Assembly: GCF_034190915.1 (NCBI RefSeq)
Contig: NW_026947488.1
Location: 1,374,501 to 1,438,500, forward strand
Direction: 5' to 3'
Source of the DNA: Cavia porcellus
Lineage: Eukaryota; Chordata; Mammalia; Rodentia; Caviidae
DNA length: 64,000 bases
The notes beneath the pieces were generated by a model that was not told where the DNA came from, made no database searches, and saw only the letters and a program-made list of their open reading frames with translations. Below are positions 24,501-34,444 of the stretch, piece by piece (positions within the stretch are counted from its first letter, which is position 1; each line of letters starts with the position of its first letter). The position numbers were made by a program, and so were the translations under genes.

Positions 24501-25251
24501 GGCTACAGGGAGGCTGGACAGCCCAGGGCTGACCAGCCCTGCCACAGTGGCACTGGAGGGGGAGTTGCCTGGTAGGGAGGGAAGTAGCCCCTGGTGAGAC
24601 AGTGCTGTGGGGACAGGTGCCCACTGTAACACAGATGCGCAGTCAGACAAAATCCCAGGGGCCAAGCAGCAGGACACTGACCTGAGATGCACCCCAAGCC
24701 CGCGGTGTTTCCCAGAGCACTCCAGACAGATCCAAATGCCATAGGTCACGCTGACCCACTGAGGGTTGAAGGCACCACACTCAAAACAAACCTGCAAAAG
24801 GCCACACTCGATTCACCAGGTGCTCAGGCCAGAACTAAACCCCAAAGACCCAAGTGGTGTCCCCAAAAGGGGACACCTACAGAGGAAGGAAGGCAGCACA
24901 TGCGAGGCCTGAGGAGAGAACCAGCACCAACAAGCACAGCAGGGCTGCCTAGGTGGCCAAGGGAGGTGGGGTCGGTTGACCCCTGGAAACTGGGGTACAG
25001 GAGGACAGCCCCACATCATAAACCTTCCCAAGGAGGATGATGCAGATGCAGCCTGAGCACCGCAGGAGGAACCATGCTCCCTGCACCCACATCAGAGAGC
25101 ACCCATGACACCAGGCAGAGCTATTGGCCAGCCACTCAGAGAGTGGCCCAGAGTCCGTAGGTCACCCCAAGCCACCAAGGTGCAGGCTCACATTGTTCTC
25201 ATCTTGCACTCTGACTTCTTTGAGAACTTTCCTGGTCCTTGGGCTGGCCAT
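15187..25251 (-). CDS. ARFGAP1: ADP-ribosylation factor GTPase-activating protein 1 (12 coding exons)
   Basis: GTPase-activating protein that triggers GTP hydrolysis on ARF1 at the Golgi and so controls COPI coat turnover. Exons, 5' to 3': 25251-25192, 24791-24682, 24385-24214, 23763-23663, 22984-22898, 22481-22385, 20879-20823, 19483-19451, 17637-17581, 16945-16886, 16205-16129, 15523-15187. Joined, they give 415 residues, close to the human 406-414. The zinc finger is intact (Cys22, Cys25, Cys42, Cys45) and the catalytic arginine is Arg50 in KHRGLGVH. Two curvature-sensing ALPS helices rich in Ser, Thr and Gly are visible at about 199-228 and 259-297. The C terminus ends in the Trp-rich DEGWDNQNW, which in the family contributes to coat and adaptor binding. 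The identification is secure from near-complete agreement with the family. Confidence 0.97.
16129..16205 (-). CDS. ARFGAP1: ARFGAP1 coding exon 11 (ALPS2, second part)
   Basis: This exon of 77 nt encodes [19 protein letters not shown] followed by AEEPSD. The acceptor reads TCCAG and the donor GTACTG. It completes ALPS2 and leaves in phase 2. Confidence 0.94.
16886..16945 (-). CDS. ARFGAP1: ARFGAP1 coding exon 10 (ALPS2, first part)
   Basis: This exon of 60 nt encodes [20 protein letters not shown], the first part of ALPS2. The donor is GTAGGG. Phases are 0 at both ends. Confidence 0.96.
17074..17262 (+). mobile_element. B1-ID composite SINE
   Basis: A B1-like left part (CACCTACAATCCCAGCAGG, GGAGGCTGAGGCAGGAGG) is joined to an ID-like right part (GGGGATGTAGCTTGGTATGA). 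The two-part structure is known from non-murid rodents. It lies in an ARFGAP1 intron. Confidence 0.7.
17581..17637 (-). CDS. ARFGAP1: ARFGAP1 coding exon 9
   Basis: This exon of 57 nt encodes [19 protein letters not shown]. The donor is GTATGG and the phases are 0 at both ends. It is the linker between the two ALPS helices. Confidence 0.96.
19111..19196 (-). mobile_element. ID-like SINE fragment
   Basis: On the minus strand the fragment runs from an ID-like body to GGTACCAAAAAAACCC. It is diverged and lacks clear target-site duplications. Confidence 0.5.
19228..19425 (+). mobile_element. B1-ID composite SINE upstream of micro-exon (genomic left side)
   Basis: B1-like GGGAGGCTGAGGCAACAGG is followed by an A-run and an ID-like GGGGACACAGCTCAGTGTGA. 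It ends about 25 nt from the 33-nt ARFGAP1 exon and lies opposite in strand to the next SINE. Confidence 0.7.
19451..19483 (-). CDS. ARFGAP1: ARFGAP1 coding exon 8 (33-nt micro-exon)
   Basis: This micro-exon encodes [11 protein letters not shown], matching the expected segment between ALPS1 and [10 protein letters not shown]. The acceptor is TTTCCTTTCAG and the donor is GTAAAA. Because it is 33 nt and phase 0 at both ends, skipping would keep the frame. It is too short for an ORF search. Confidence 0.92.
19529..19681 (-). mobile_element. B1-like SINE
   Basis: The plus strand reads GAGACAGGGTCTCCCTACGC and CCTCAGCCTCCCAAGTACTG, so the element is on the minus strand. It lies about 45 nt from the 33-nt ARFGAP1 exon, on its acceptor side. 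Confidence 0.85.
20557..20699 (+). mobile_element. ID-like tRNA-derived SINE with 16-nt target-site duplications
   Basis: The flanking repeat AAGAATGCCTGGGTTG is perfect (20557-20572 and 20684-20699). The body starts GGGGCTGGGGATTTAGCTCA, has A and B boxes, and ends AATAAAAAGGAAAAAGACC with an A-run. The perfect duplication shows a young insertion. It lies in ARFGAP1 intron 7. Confidence 0.93.
20823..20879 (-). CDS. ARFGAP1: ARFGAP1 coding exon 7 (end of ALPS1)
   Basis: This exon of 57 nt encodes [19 protein letters not shown], the second half of ALPS1 with its characteristic Ser/Thr/Gly polar face. The donor is a perfect GTAAGT. Phases are 0 at both ends. Confidence 0.96.
21205..21525 (-). 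mobile_element. ID/B1-like SINE cluster
   Basis: The plus strand shows an antisense ID start (GAGCTGGGGACTGAACCCGG) and two successive B1-like bodies, each with CCTCAGCCTCCCA. The units are diverged and separated by A-rich sequence. Confidence 0.7.
22385..22481 (-). CDS. ARFGAP1: ARFGAP1 coding exon 6 (start of ALPS1)
   Basis: This exon of 97 nt encodes [20 protein letters not shown] and [11 protein letters not shown]. The last 11 residues form the first half of the membrane-curvature-sensing ALPS1 helix, which is split by the intron after Ser209. The donor is GTAGGA. Confidence 0.96.
22898..22984 (-). CDS. ARFGAP1: ARFGAP1 coding exon 5
   Basis: This exon of 87 nt encodes [20 protein letters not shown] to DDLGSYQ. 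The motif [14 protein letters not shown] is well conserved in the family. The donor is GTGAGG. Confidence 0.96.
23663..23763 (-). CDS. ARFGAP1: ARFGAP1 coding exon 4
   Basis: This exon of 101 nt encodes [20 protein letters not shown] and a Pro-rich segment. The donor GTAGTT is weak, but joining CG to A of the next exon gives Arg148 and keeps the frame. Confidence 0.95.
24214..24385 (-). CDS. ARFGAP1: ARFGAP1 coding exon 3 (catalytic domain)
   Basis: This exon of 172 nt encodes [19 protein letters not shown] to AAALFRDK, the helical second half of the ArfGAP domain with the conserved GGNAKF motif. It ends in phase 0 at a GTGAAA donor. Confidence 0.97.
24682..24791 (-). CDS. ARFGAP1: ARFGAP1 coding exon 2 (zinc finger)
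   Basis: This exon of 110 nt encodes the whole C-x2-C-x16-C-x2-C finger, starting VCFECGAF and ending HRGLGVHL. It carries the catalytic Arg50. The donor is GTCAGT and the split codon gives Ser57. Confidence 0.97.
25192..25251 (-). CDS. ARFGAP1: ARFGAP1 coding exon 1
   Basis: The start ATG is at 25251-25249 in GCAGCATGG. Sixty nt encode [20 protein letters not shown], the expected N-terminal helix before the zinc finger. The acceptor lies only four bases upstream of the ATG (exon edge near 25255), so the 5' UTR is mostly in the upstream noncoding exon. The donor is GTGAGC. Confidence 0.96.
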
Positions 25252-25254
25252 GCT

Positions 25255-28239
25255 GCTGCAAAGGAGGAAAACAAACCATTAAGCTCACAGATGGATTATA
25301 AGTAGATACACAGGTGCTCAACTACACTACAGAGTGGTAACTCTGAGGACCCTGAAGGAGTCCCTTGGGAGGCACAGTGTAACAGTGCACTGACTGAGGT
25401 TCCTGCTCTCTACCCTCGGCCGTGCCCCAGGCCATGCCAGGGCGGAGCTTAGGGATACCAAGAAATAACTGGTAACATCCACACTCCTTAAGTACTGAGT
25501 ACCTCCAAGACTCCACGGTTCACAAAAAGGCCTCTCTTACCACAAGGGGTGGTCTTTACAAAACACACACAAATGCCCTGTTAAATGTGACTCTATTTGA
25601 AAGGGAACCATGCCAGGGGCTTGGGGCTCCAGCCTGTGAGTTGGGCAAAGAGGTGTCCCTGACTGATGGTGCAAAGAAGCCAGACTGCTGGAGGATCTGC
25701 AGGCAGGTCCTCGGTGGGGTCATCCTGAGGGACAGAAATAATAGATGGTGAGACTGCTGTAGGACAGGGACGTGGCCTCCAAACCACCAGATCTATGGAG
25801 ACACTGATGGGGGCAGCAGCAAAAGGCTCGAGCTGGAAAGTTATTCATTTCTTTATAGAACTAGCAACTGTAGCAAAGTCAACTTCAACTGGAGACCCAT
25901 TTAATTCACAACCAGGAAAATCAAAGCTAGAGGAAGAGGACAGTACCAACAGCAGTGTCAGACATACATTAACTTTCATTGAGTTCTGCAAGGCCCAGCA
26001 CTTCTGGGCCTGGGCTGTAGGCAGGGCCTGCAGGTCAGGGTCACTACTGCCCTGCCAACCCCCAGCTGGGTGGAGGGGTCACCTCTCCAGAGCTCATCCA
26101 CCTCTCAGGCAGACCCGTGTGTGGCCCCAGCCAATTCTCAGAGCAGCGAAACAGGGACAGTACAGGAGCACCGAGGAGGGGACGGAAGTTACACGCAGCT
26201 GCACTGTTGACACCTTCAGTGTTCTCACCTTGCTACTCTGCTGCTGTGCTAAAGACGACTGCTTAGATTGGCTTTTCCCTTCAGTTAGGTGAAGCCTTGT
26301 GTGAAGAGTGATTAAAACAATCAGAAAACCCTGTATACTATACTACCATCATCACCATCATCATCATCACAGTACTGGGGACTGCGCCCAGGGCCTTCGC
26401 ATTAAACTACACCCTCAATCCTTATTTTAATTCTGAGACAAGTCTTCACTAACTTAGTAAATTGCTCAGATTAGGCCTGAATTTGTGATCCTCCTGTCTC
26501 AGCCTCTCAGAGTGCCAGGATTACAGCCATGTGCCACCAGGCTCAGTCACTTTAAATATTAAGTCTGCAAAAATAAGGTATTCACTGAGAAGAATGCAGA
26601 TCCTCCACATACCAAACCTTCTGTCCCCGCTTATTAACACAGCTATTTGAAATTAGGAAATATTTGTTTCCTGTATTTGCAGGAAACAAAATCAAAAGTT
26701 CACCCCAGGCTCCCTTCCACTCCGTAATTCTCTGCCAGGACAGTGCCCTGAAACCACATGTTGGGGTGGACGCCTGAATGCTTATTCCTGCCTGCAGCGG
26801 TCAGACTTACACTGACTCATTCAGCCGGAATATTGTAATCACACTAAGTATCTACTTACTGGGTTGAAAACGATAAACACACAGATGCTGGAGCCGCTCT
26901 GAGTTTCCCACCATTCTCTTCAAGGCGGCCACAGGAGGGCCTGTGACACTGGGGTAGGGGGACAGTGGTCAGGGACCAGCGCTGCTCTCTCAGCCCAACC
27001 TCCCATGGTGCTGAGCTTGCCCAAAGGGGCCGTGACCTTGTTAACAGGACAGAGGCAAAGCAAGTCAAGACCCTGCGAAGCTGCTCTGAATTCTAAATGT
27101 GTGAAATATTCGCTGAATTACTGGACAAAGAAAAAGCGCGGAGAGTAAAGGACTTGACTTAGATCCACAGGAACTTTCCTGTGTGGTGACTGTCAGGTGT
27201 TCAGTGATTGGAAATGTTAAGTTTCATAACATGAAAGCAAATGCATCTTAACCAAAAGAGTGTAAATATTATTTTATGTTGAAAAACAGTCCAGCAACTC
27301 AACACCTGGAACCCAGATGGTAAAAATGTTCCTTTCTCCCTGTGTGAAGAAGCAAATGCGTTCACTTTTACTAAGTTCACTAAGTCACTTGTCAGACCAC
27401 AAAACATTTGTTTTTTAACTTGGGGCATTCTCAATCTCTGAGACCTAAAGGGACATTTCAGGACACTGCTTAGTCCTGGGCTATTTAAAGGTTAATAGGG
27501 AGAAATAATTGTCTTTCTCAGAACTGTCTAATGAGGCACTCAACTAACCCATGTCTAAGAACATGGTGCTCATTCTAAAGAACAGATTATTTCTTGACTT
27601 TGAAAGGGATGACAAGGCCCCAGAAACAGATGCCAAAGCACACCTAAGAGCTACCTTATCCCCTGGACCAACAGTTAGGGGCCCCTTTGCTGCCATCACT
27701 AACTGCGCATGACAGGAATAAGAGACTTAAGATAAATGAGCAGAATGATTTCTCAGCTTGGAGTTGTTTAACAGGGCAGACAAGGTGCACAGTTCTAAAC
27801 ACTGGTAAAATGAAAAAAGTGCTAAAAGTCTTGTCTTTGTGTCTTTCCCTCCCTCCCTTAAAACAATCACCCACGTCAAAGGACGAAACGGAAACGAGAA
27901 AGCAAGCCGAGCCTGTGAGACTCTGAACAACCCTTTCCTCCTCCAGAGGGGTGGAAGCCGTGGGATCCCAGGCGATGAGTGGACTGTGCCGGGCCGCGTC
28001 TGTGTCCGCACGAGCTCGGGCAGAGGGTGCTAACTAGTGGGCGACTCTCGATCCCGAGTGGGACGAGGGCGGCCTCACATGGAGAGGGGTCTCGCGGGGC
28101 AGCAAGGCTGGGAGGCTTACGCGACACCGCCGGGAGCTCGCGGGGACACAGGCTAAGGGCTGGGGACGCGGCTGGGCCCGGGGGGCGCCGGCATCGCAGC
28201 GGAGTCAGGCGGCGTCGGGGCGCCGAGCCGCGCGCTCAC
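25255..28239 (-). other. ARFGAP1 intron 1, with SINE and simple repeats
   Basis: No coding exon is seen. It contains a short ATC repeat (26344-26369) followed by an antisense composite SINE (about 26370-26550). The rest is unique, AT-richer sequence. Confidence 0.6.
26344..26550 (-). mobile_element. Antisense composite SINE next to an ATC repeat
   Basis: The plus strand has (ATC)n, then GTACTGGGGACTGCGCCCAG (antisense ID head) and CCTGTCTCAGCCTCTCAGAG (antisense B1 body). It looks like an old B1-ID dimer on the minus strand. Confidence 0.65.
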
Positions 28240-28380
28240 CTGGCAGGAGGCGGACAGGGCCGCCGGGCGGGGCTGGGGTCGGGGTCGGTGGCGATTAGGC
28301 CACGTTCCAGCAGGGAGCCGCCGGGCTGCACCGGGAATGCGGGGCGCCCACCAGCCGCCAGCAGCTTCCGGCTACGTCAC
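28240..28380 (-). promoter_or_regulatory. ARFGAP1: ARFGAP1 noncoding first exon and CpG-island promoter
   Basis: A CpG-rich island spans about 28000-28550. On the minus strand a GTGAGC donor at 28239 follows CCTCCTGCCAG, giving a noncoding exon whose left edge is 28240. The transcription start is not visible; I place it near 28330-28380. Just upstream on the gene's strand are a CRE-like GTGACGTA (plus strand TACGTCAC, 28373-28380), ETS-like CGGAAG sites and GC boxes, the pattern of a housekeeping promoter. Confidence 0.6.
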
Positions 28381-28949
28381 CCTTCGCACGGCATCACGGG
28401 AGGCGGCGGGGCGGGACTTCCGCCTGCGACCCGGAGCCCGGCGGCCGGGTTCGTCCGGCGGCCGCTGTCGGGGCCACCGCCCTTCCGACTAGGCGTACAG
28501 AGACAGCCAGGCAGCGGGCAGATCGGGACCTGGCACGCGGTGTGCCGAAAATGTGGCAATAAGCTCTCGCTCAGCTTGGGCCCTAAGTGCTGCCTCGCTC
28601 CGCCCGGGGGAGCCAGGTGTGACCGTGGGCTCCCGTGAGCTGTGACGGTGATTGCCTGGAGGTTAACTGCAAGCGATGTTGGGTTTTGCATTCACTTTGT
28701 GCCTTTCCGTGTTATTCTTCACTTGTCTGTAATTTTTGGAATGACCTAGAGTGACCACTTTTAGGTATCAGCGGTTCGATGAGTTTTGGCAAATGCGCAG
28801 CCCCTGGGACCTTCATCACAGCCAGTGTTAGAGTCCCTGAAAATCGCCCTGGTGGGGTTTCCGCCTCTTTATCCACCTTCTGTCTGACCTGAAGCTTTAT
28901 AAAGTATAATCACTGAAAGGTGTTTTAAAATAGCTTCTTTCACGAGGGC

Positions 28950-29030
28950 ACTGTCACTGGGGATCAAACCCAGGGCCGTCACACTGAGCTGCGTCTCCAG
29001 CCCTTTTATTTTATTTTATTTTATTTTACT
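28950..29030 (-). repeat. Antisense ID-like fragment with TTTTA repeat
   Basis: CACTGGGGATCAAACCCAGG is the antisense of an ID head, followed by five TTTTA units. On the minus strand the (TAAAA)n is the SINE side. Confidence 0.6.
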
Positions 29031-29175
29031 GAGACAATACAACATAATGTTTTTGAGATTGATTCATGTTATGTATTAATAACTTACTGCTTCTTACTGT
29101 GAAGTAGAATTCCACTGAATAAATATGCCACGTTGGTTTATCCACTTACCTATTGGACACAGGTCATTTCTAAGT
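29031..29175 (-). mobile_element. Old L1 3'-end fragment
   Basis: The plus strand reads GTAGAATTCCACTGAATAAA, CCACGTTGGTTTATCCACTT and CTATTGGACACAGGTCATTT, which resembles the antisense of mammalian L1 3' ends. It is diverged. Confidence 0.55.
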
Positions 29176-30011
29176 TTTCTAAGGATGAGAAAGTGAAAGA
29201 GAAAAAGGCATTTCTAGTAAGGGCACAGGTGGTGCCAGCTTCTGGCATTTAATAACCAGCTAGGGAGGCTCCTTCCAATTTTGTGATCATAAAGCAGAGA
29301 ACTCGTGGTGCTATTGCATCACGCAGCCCTTCAGCATTGGCGGTCTGGGACTGGGACTTTCCGAGAACAGGTGCCGGGCATGGAGGCAGAGATACGGCCC
29401 TCTCAAAGTCAGGGCAAGCCTGCAGCCTCAGCTTCCACAGCTGCGGCTCCCTGTACAGTCTGAAGGCTCACACGGGGGCGGGTGACAAGGAATCAGCAGT
29501 AGAGTAGTGTACAGTGCAGAACATGGAGCTGCAATTGAAACATTTTATCACTCCTCCTAAAATACCCAGATAATTTTGTTTTCTTTCAGAGCTGTGGGAA
29601 ACTCATTAATTTTCAGTTATAGTAATGTGATCATTACTGTGATTTCCACCCTGAGGCTCTTGAGTGCTGCTTGTGACACCAAATGGAATAATAGGAGCAA
29701 GGAATAATGGTCGCCAGAGTAAGTGGCCACGAGGAGCTGGGAAGGGGTGCTATTAGCCAGATGGCATTGCATTGCACTCACCGTGGACACAGAGAAGTGC
29801 TTCCTCTCCCTGGACTCATCTTCCCCACCGTGAACCGAAGCCTCTCCTTCCTGAGTGCTGGCTACTACCTGCGTACCAGCTAGAGTTGAGGTCTTGGGCT
29901 TGACAGAAGTTCTTGTTTAACCTGCAGTAGCTGTACACATTTTTATGGTAGCAGCTCATTGCTCAGATAAGTAATCAGGTACAGAAAAATTTGTCAATTT
30001 GTTCCAAATCA

Positions 30012-30115
30012 AAAAGGCAGTACAGGGGTGTGGTGACTCACACCTGTAATCCCAGCATCTGGGGCTGAAGCACAAGTTCAAGGCCGGCCTGAGGTGCATG
30101 TGAAGCCCAAGGTTC
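30012..30115 (+). mobile_element. B1-like SINE fragment
   Basis: The signature TGTGGTGACTCACACCTGTA with ATCCCAGCATC and a short right part is present. There is no clear tail. Confidence 0.65.
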
Positions 30116-33100
30116 ACACCCAGCAGTCTGCTGTGTCCTTCTCAGAGTAGCAGGGCATGTAGGCCTGGGGCCAGGCATGTCCTCTGCACAGGGAAACCCA
30201 GTACGGGGTCCTGGAGGTCAGAACTCAGTGTTTCATCCCAAAAGAATAACAGAGGAAGTGGATATGGCCTTGGGCACAGGCTCTCAGTAACCCTGCTCCA
30301 CAGCCAGGCCAGCCCAGTCCAGGGGAGCAGGCGGCTCTCAGCAAGGGCTGCTGTGCAGGGCCGGCGAGGCCAGCCTGTTGTGCGTGGGCACATGCAAAGT
30401 GTGGGTTTGTGTGCGTTTGGGGTATGCGGGGCTTGCGTGTATGGTTACATGCCTGGCTCAGGTTTGTCATAGTGAGTCTCCTTCAGCACAGTGACAGTGA
30501 CACAGGGGCAGACAGGTATACTGAGGGCAGGAATCTGCCCAGGATGCCCTGTGAGCAGGTCCCGCCATGTCCACATTGCACAGCTGCTAGGCCTGTGGCT
30601 TAGATGTGGACAAGGTACATGGTCCTGACGCTGACGGAGGAGCACAGGATGTAGCCCCTGGCCTCGCCTACCCCAGGCCCTGGTCAGCCTTGCTAGAGTG
30701 CCGTGTAACAAGCATTACCAGATTGGCTGAAGAGCACTAGGCTTGTCTGCTCTTTTTACACTGTACACCCTGGACAGAAGCCATCTGCAGTCACACTGAA
30801 GGCACGGGAAGTCACTCTCTGTTTCCTCCCAGGCAGACGGGAAGGAGCTTAGTCCCTAACCCAGCCCAGCTGTGGGTCCGGGGCCGGGCTGCTCCCCTCC
30901 CAGTCAGGGCATCTCCCCCTTTTGGAGGAAGGCTGCTCTGTATCAGCCAGGCCCAGGTGTCAGAGCCTTCAGCCTTCCCTTGGACAGTGAGTGCATCCTG
31001 AAAACATCTGCCTGTTGGGTTTGGGCCAGGACCCCAATAACCTCAGCCTGCTGTTTAGAGGCATCTCTTCTGAGCATTCAGTGAGTGTGTGGCACTTGCT
31101 GGCTCCAGGGTGCGGTTAGGCCCATGTGAGACCTCATCAGCAACAGTTCCTGCTGCCTTCTGACAGCTGCTAGGAGGACAACATTGCAGCAGATGAGAGA
31201 GGTGTAGAGGGTTCAGGACAGCTGCAGGGTTTGGGACCTGCATCTTAGGGTGCACCTGGGGCCGTGTGTACAGCGAGCCAGCAGGATGGAAGTGGCCTAG
31301 GCCCCTGGCCTTGCAGCCTCCTGCATGTATGTACAACAAAAGGAAGTGCCTAGTGGCATGGGGAAACAGGAATTGGCATGGCCTGAGGAGGAAACCATTG
31401 GGCCAGGGGGAAGAGCTAGCCTCCCCATGCCAGGACCCGGTGATTAGGACCCACAGTCCAGAGACAAACGTATTGGTAACCCTCTGTTCCCACCCCTGAC
31501 CTTCTGTTATGTTTCCCCAGCTGCATGTGCACCATGTGGCAAATCCCAACGCAGGAATCCTGGAGGACAAGAGGCAGATACCTGTGGGCAAGTGCTGGCT
31601 CCTGGGCAGAGTTTCTTGGCACAGTGGATGCTGCATTGCCCACCCAGACCCCTTGCTCAGCAGTGCGCCCACCCTAGATGTGGATCCACTGACATCTACA
31701 GCTCACAGCACCTCCTTTTCCAGAGTGGTTCCTGTGGCCTTGGGGCCACGTTCCCCCCAGACTGTACCCAGTGGATGACGGATGGGGGCACAAGGGATCT
31801 CCCTCAGTGGGTGGGGTTGACCCCTGGTGTCTCAAGCTCCAGAGCTGCTGCCCTCGAGCCACAAGCCCCTCTTGGCCTCCCCCTGCCTTTGCCTGACCTG
31901 TGTCACACCCACCTTCCTCCTGAGCGCCCCCTCTGTCCTCCCAGAATTTATTTTGTTGAATGCTAACCCCCAAAGAGACAATGTTAGAAGGTAGGGCCTT
32001 CAGGATGAAGAGATCAGTGCCATTGTAAAAGGGCCTCAGGGCACTCCCTCACCTCAGCCGGTCCAGAGGACACAGGGAACAGACCAGTGTTAGGCAGCAG
32101 GCCCTCCGCATACCGTGAACCCGCTGGCACCTTGACCTGGACTTCCAGGCTCCAGGCCTACAAGCCACCTGCTCTATAGTGTCCTGTTGCAGCAGCCTGG
32201 GCGCACTGAGCTGAGCACCTCCACTGAACCCTAACACAGGAATCCCCACCCAGGCTGTGCCTCCAGAGAGCCTGCCCTAGGCCTGCCGCCTCTGAGTGGG
32301 CCCACAGAGTTGTCCTTCTTGGGACAGGAGCCAGCGTCTCAGTGCAGGAAAGAGAGCTCTGCTTTATGTCCCAAACCCTCACCATCACCAATGTCGACCT
32401 GCCAGGTCAGGTGGGTCTTCTGGAAAAGGCCCCAAGCCACCTTGAGTGGTTCTGGGTGGGAGAGCTGGTGATTTTGTGTCCGCACTGTGTGTGGGCAGAG
32501 CACTCTCCCCGGTCGGCTTGTTTTCATGCTCCCTTCAAGCCCAGAGGCAGGAAGCTCAGAGGAGGGAGACCAAACCCAAAGAGGCAGGGAGGGCATCATG
32601 CTCAGTCACACACTCATCTGAGTGCCGTGAGGACCGGAGCCAGTTCCTTGGGGCAGAACCACTGTGCCCCTAGCGCTCCGACACCCTCCTCCCGAGTGCT
32701 GTGTGGACAACTTCCTCTCCACCACACCCCAAGACCACGTAGTCCACCCACGGAATGAAGGCCAGTCCTACAGGCGGCACTGGAGGCCTTGGGGAACTTG
32801 GATTCTGGCCTGGTCTTGGCCCCACCCCTGCTGCCCTGCTGCCAGGCCCTGCAGCCCCTGAAGGCTCCTCACACTCTTCTTCCCTCTAGCTGCGGGAGTC
32901 CCGTCAGCTCCCCTGGGCCCTCGTCCCCGGGCTGGCTCAGGCCTACCCTCCTGCTGTCTTTTGTGAGGGTCCTGTACAGAAGCACCCCCCATAAGCCTCT
33001 CGATTCCACTCCTGGGCCTGGGTCATTGCGGGGATGGTGGCAAGGTTCAAGCCTCGACAGCAAGAATGGACTGAGTTGGGGAGCAGATGCCAGATGCTGT

Positions 33101-34332
33101 ATGGGGGACTCGCCTCAGTGGGTCGCCTGAGGGCACCATTGGGGTTCCTGAAGGTGGGAAGGCCCCCCTCCTGGGGCCAGCAGAGCTGCCAACAGGGTGG
33201 GCCAGATGCTGATGATGGGTGGGCAGGTCTCTGTCCATGTCTGCAGGCCTCTCAGACTGGGCTGCTACTTCCTCCAGAGATGTCGACGAGGTGCACGCTG
33301 CTGGGGTGGGGCTGGGTGAAAGCACCGGCCCAGGGGGTGCAGCTGTGCATGTACATCCGGTGTGGTGCCAGGTGTGTCACGTGGATGTCTCATTCTGAGT
33401 GCTCAGGGAGCCACCGAGGCCTCCAGTTCAACACCCTCTGCTCCCTGGACCGCTGCCGGGACGAAGGCAGGCAGTACAGTGACAGGTGAGGCAGCTGCAC
33501 CTTTGTCAGGGGAGGCAGGAGCTCAGCATGGAGCTGGAGGGGGAGAGGGTGTCAGACAGGGTGTCAGATTCTGCCGAAGGTGGGGCTTGCTTTCGGTGGG
33601 ACTTGCTTTCGGTGGGACAGGGAGGACCAAGGAAGAGAAGCAGACAGGAACATAGGAGCCCTGAGCTCGGAGCTGGGTGTGACCAGAGTGGAGCCCCTCA
33701 GGGGCAGCAGGAAGATGCCAAACTGCTGGTGTCCAGGGCTGGCTCACAGTGGAGGTCAGGCTGGAGTGAGGTCTGGGAGGGAGCAGAGCCCTGGACGCAG
33801 TGCTGGGGACTGCATCAATCGCAGACACAGGGCTAGAGCCCAGGAGGAGTCTGTGGAGGGCCACCCAGGTCAGTCAGAGGAGACTCAGGAAAGCTGACGG
33901 TGGACACCCTGAGGGCCAGGCTGTAAGAGGACTGGGCAGTATGCAGCACATCAAAACAAGGAGTCCACTGGAGCTGCGATCAGCCACGAGAACTGCAGGC
34001 CAGGCAGCCACACTGATTTGACTGCTGCAGCCCCAGGCGGGCCGCTTCTCCTTCCAGCAAGTGTACTGGGATGGCCAGGGTGCTAGCTGGCCACTGACTA
34101 TCCTGGGACCCTCCTCTCAAAGCCCTCCCATGCCCACAGCCTGGGCACCCAGGAATTTCCTTCAAGCACCAAAGCTCCGTCCCCCGAGCCCAGCTGTGAG
34201 GTTGCAGAGACCTGGAGTCAAATCCTATCTCCTCCATTTACAGGCTACAGGAAAGTCACTTATGCCCAAGCCTCAGTTTGCTCATCTGTAAAATAGGAGC
34301 GCAGACAGTGCCTTCTTTCAAAGACTCTTGTA

Positions 34333-34444
34333 AAACTGCAGGAGGAGGGGCTGGGGATTTAGCTCAGTGGCATAAGCACCTGCCTTGCAAGCGTATGGTT
34401 GTGAGTTTGATCCCCGGTACCGATTAAAAAAAAACAAACTGCAG
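34333..34444 (+). mobile_element. ID-like tRNA-derived SINE with target-site duplications
   Basis: The 9-nt repeat AAACTGCAG flanks the element (34333-34341 and 34436-34444), and the match continues with one mismatch. The body has the head GGGGCTGGGGATTTAGCTCA, the B box GAGTTTGATCC and the tail CGATTAAAAAAAA. Confidence 0.9.

Noticed and set aside
27979..28638. A 219-codon open frame on the plus strand
   Set aside because: It lies inside the ARFGAP1 CpG island, where stop codons are rare, and its Gly/Arg/Pro-rich product resembles no family.
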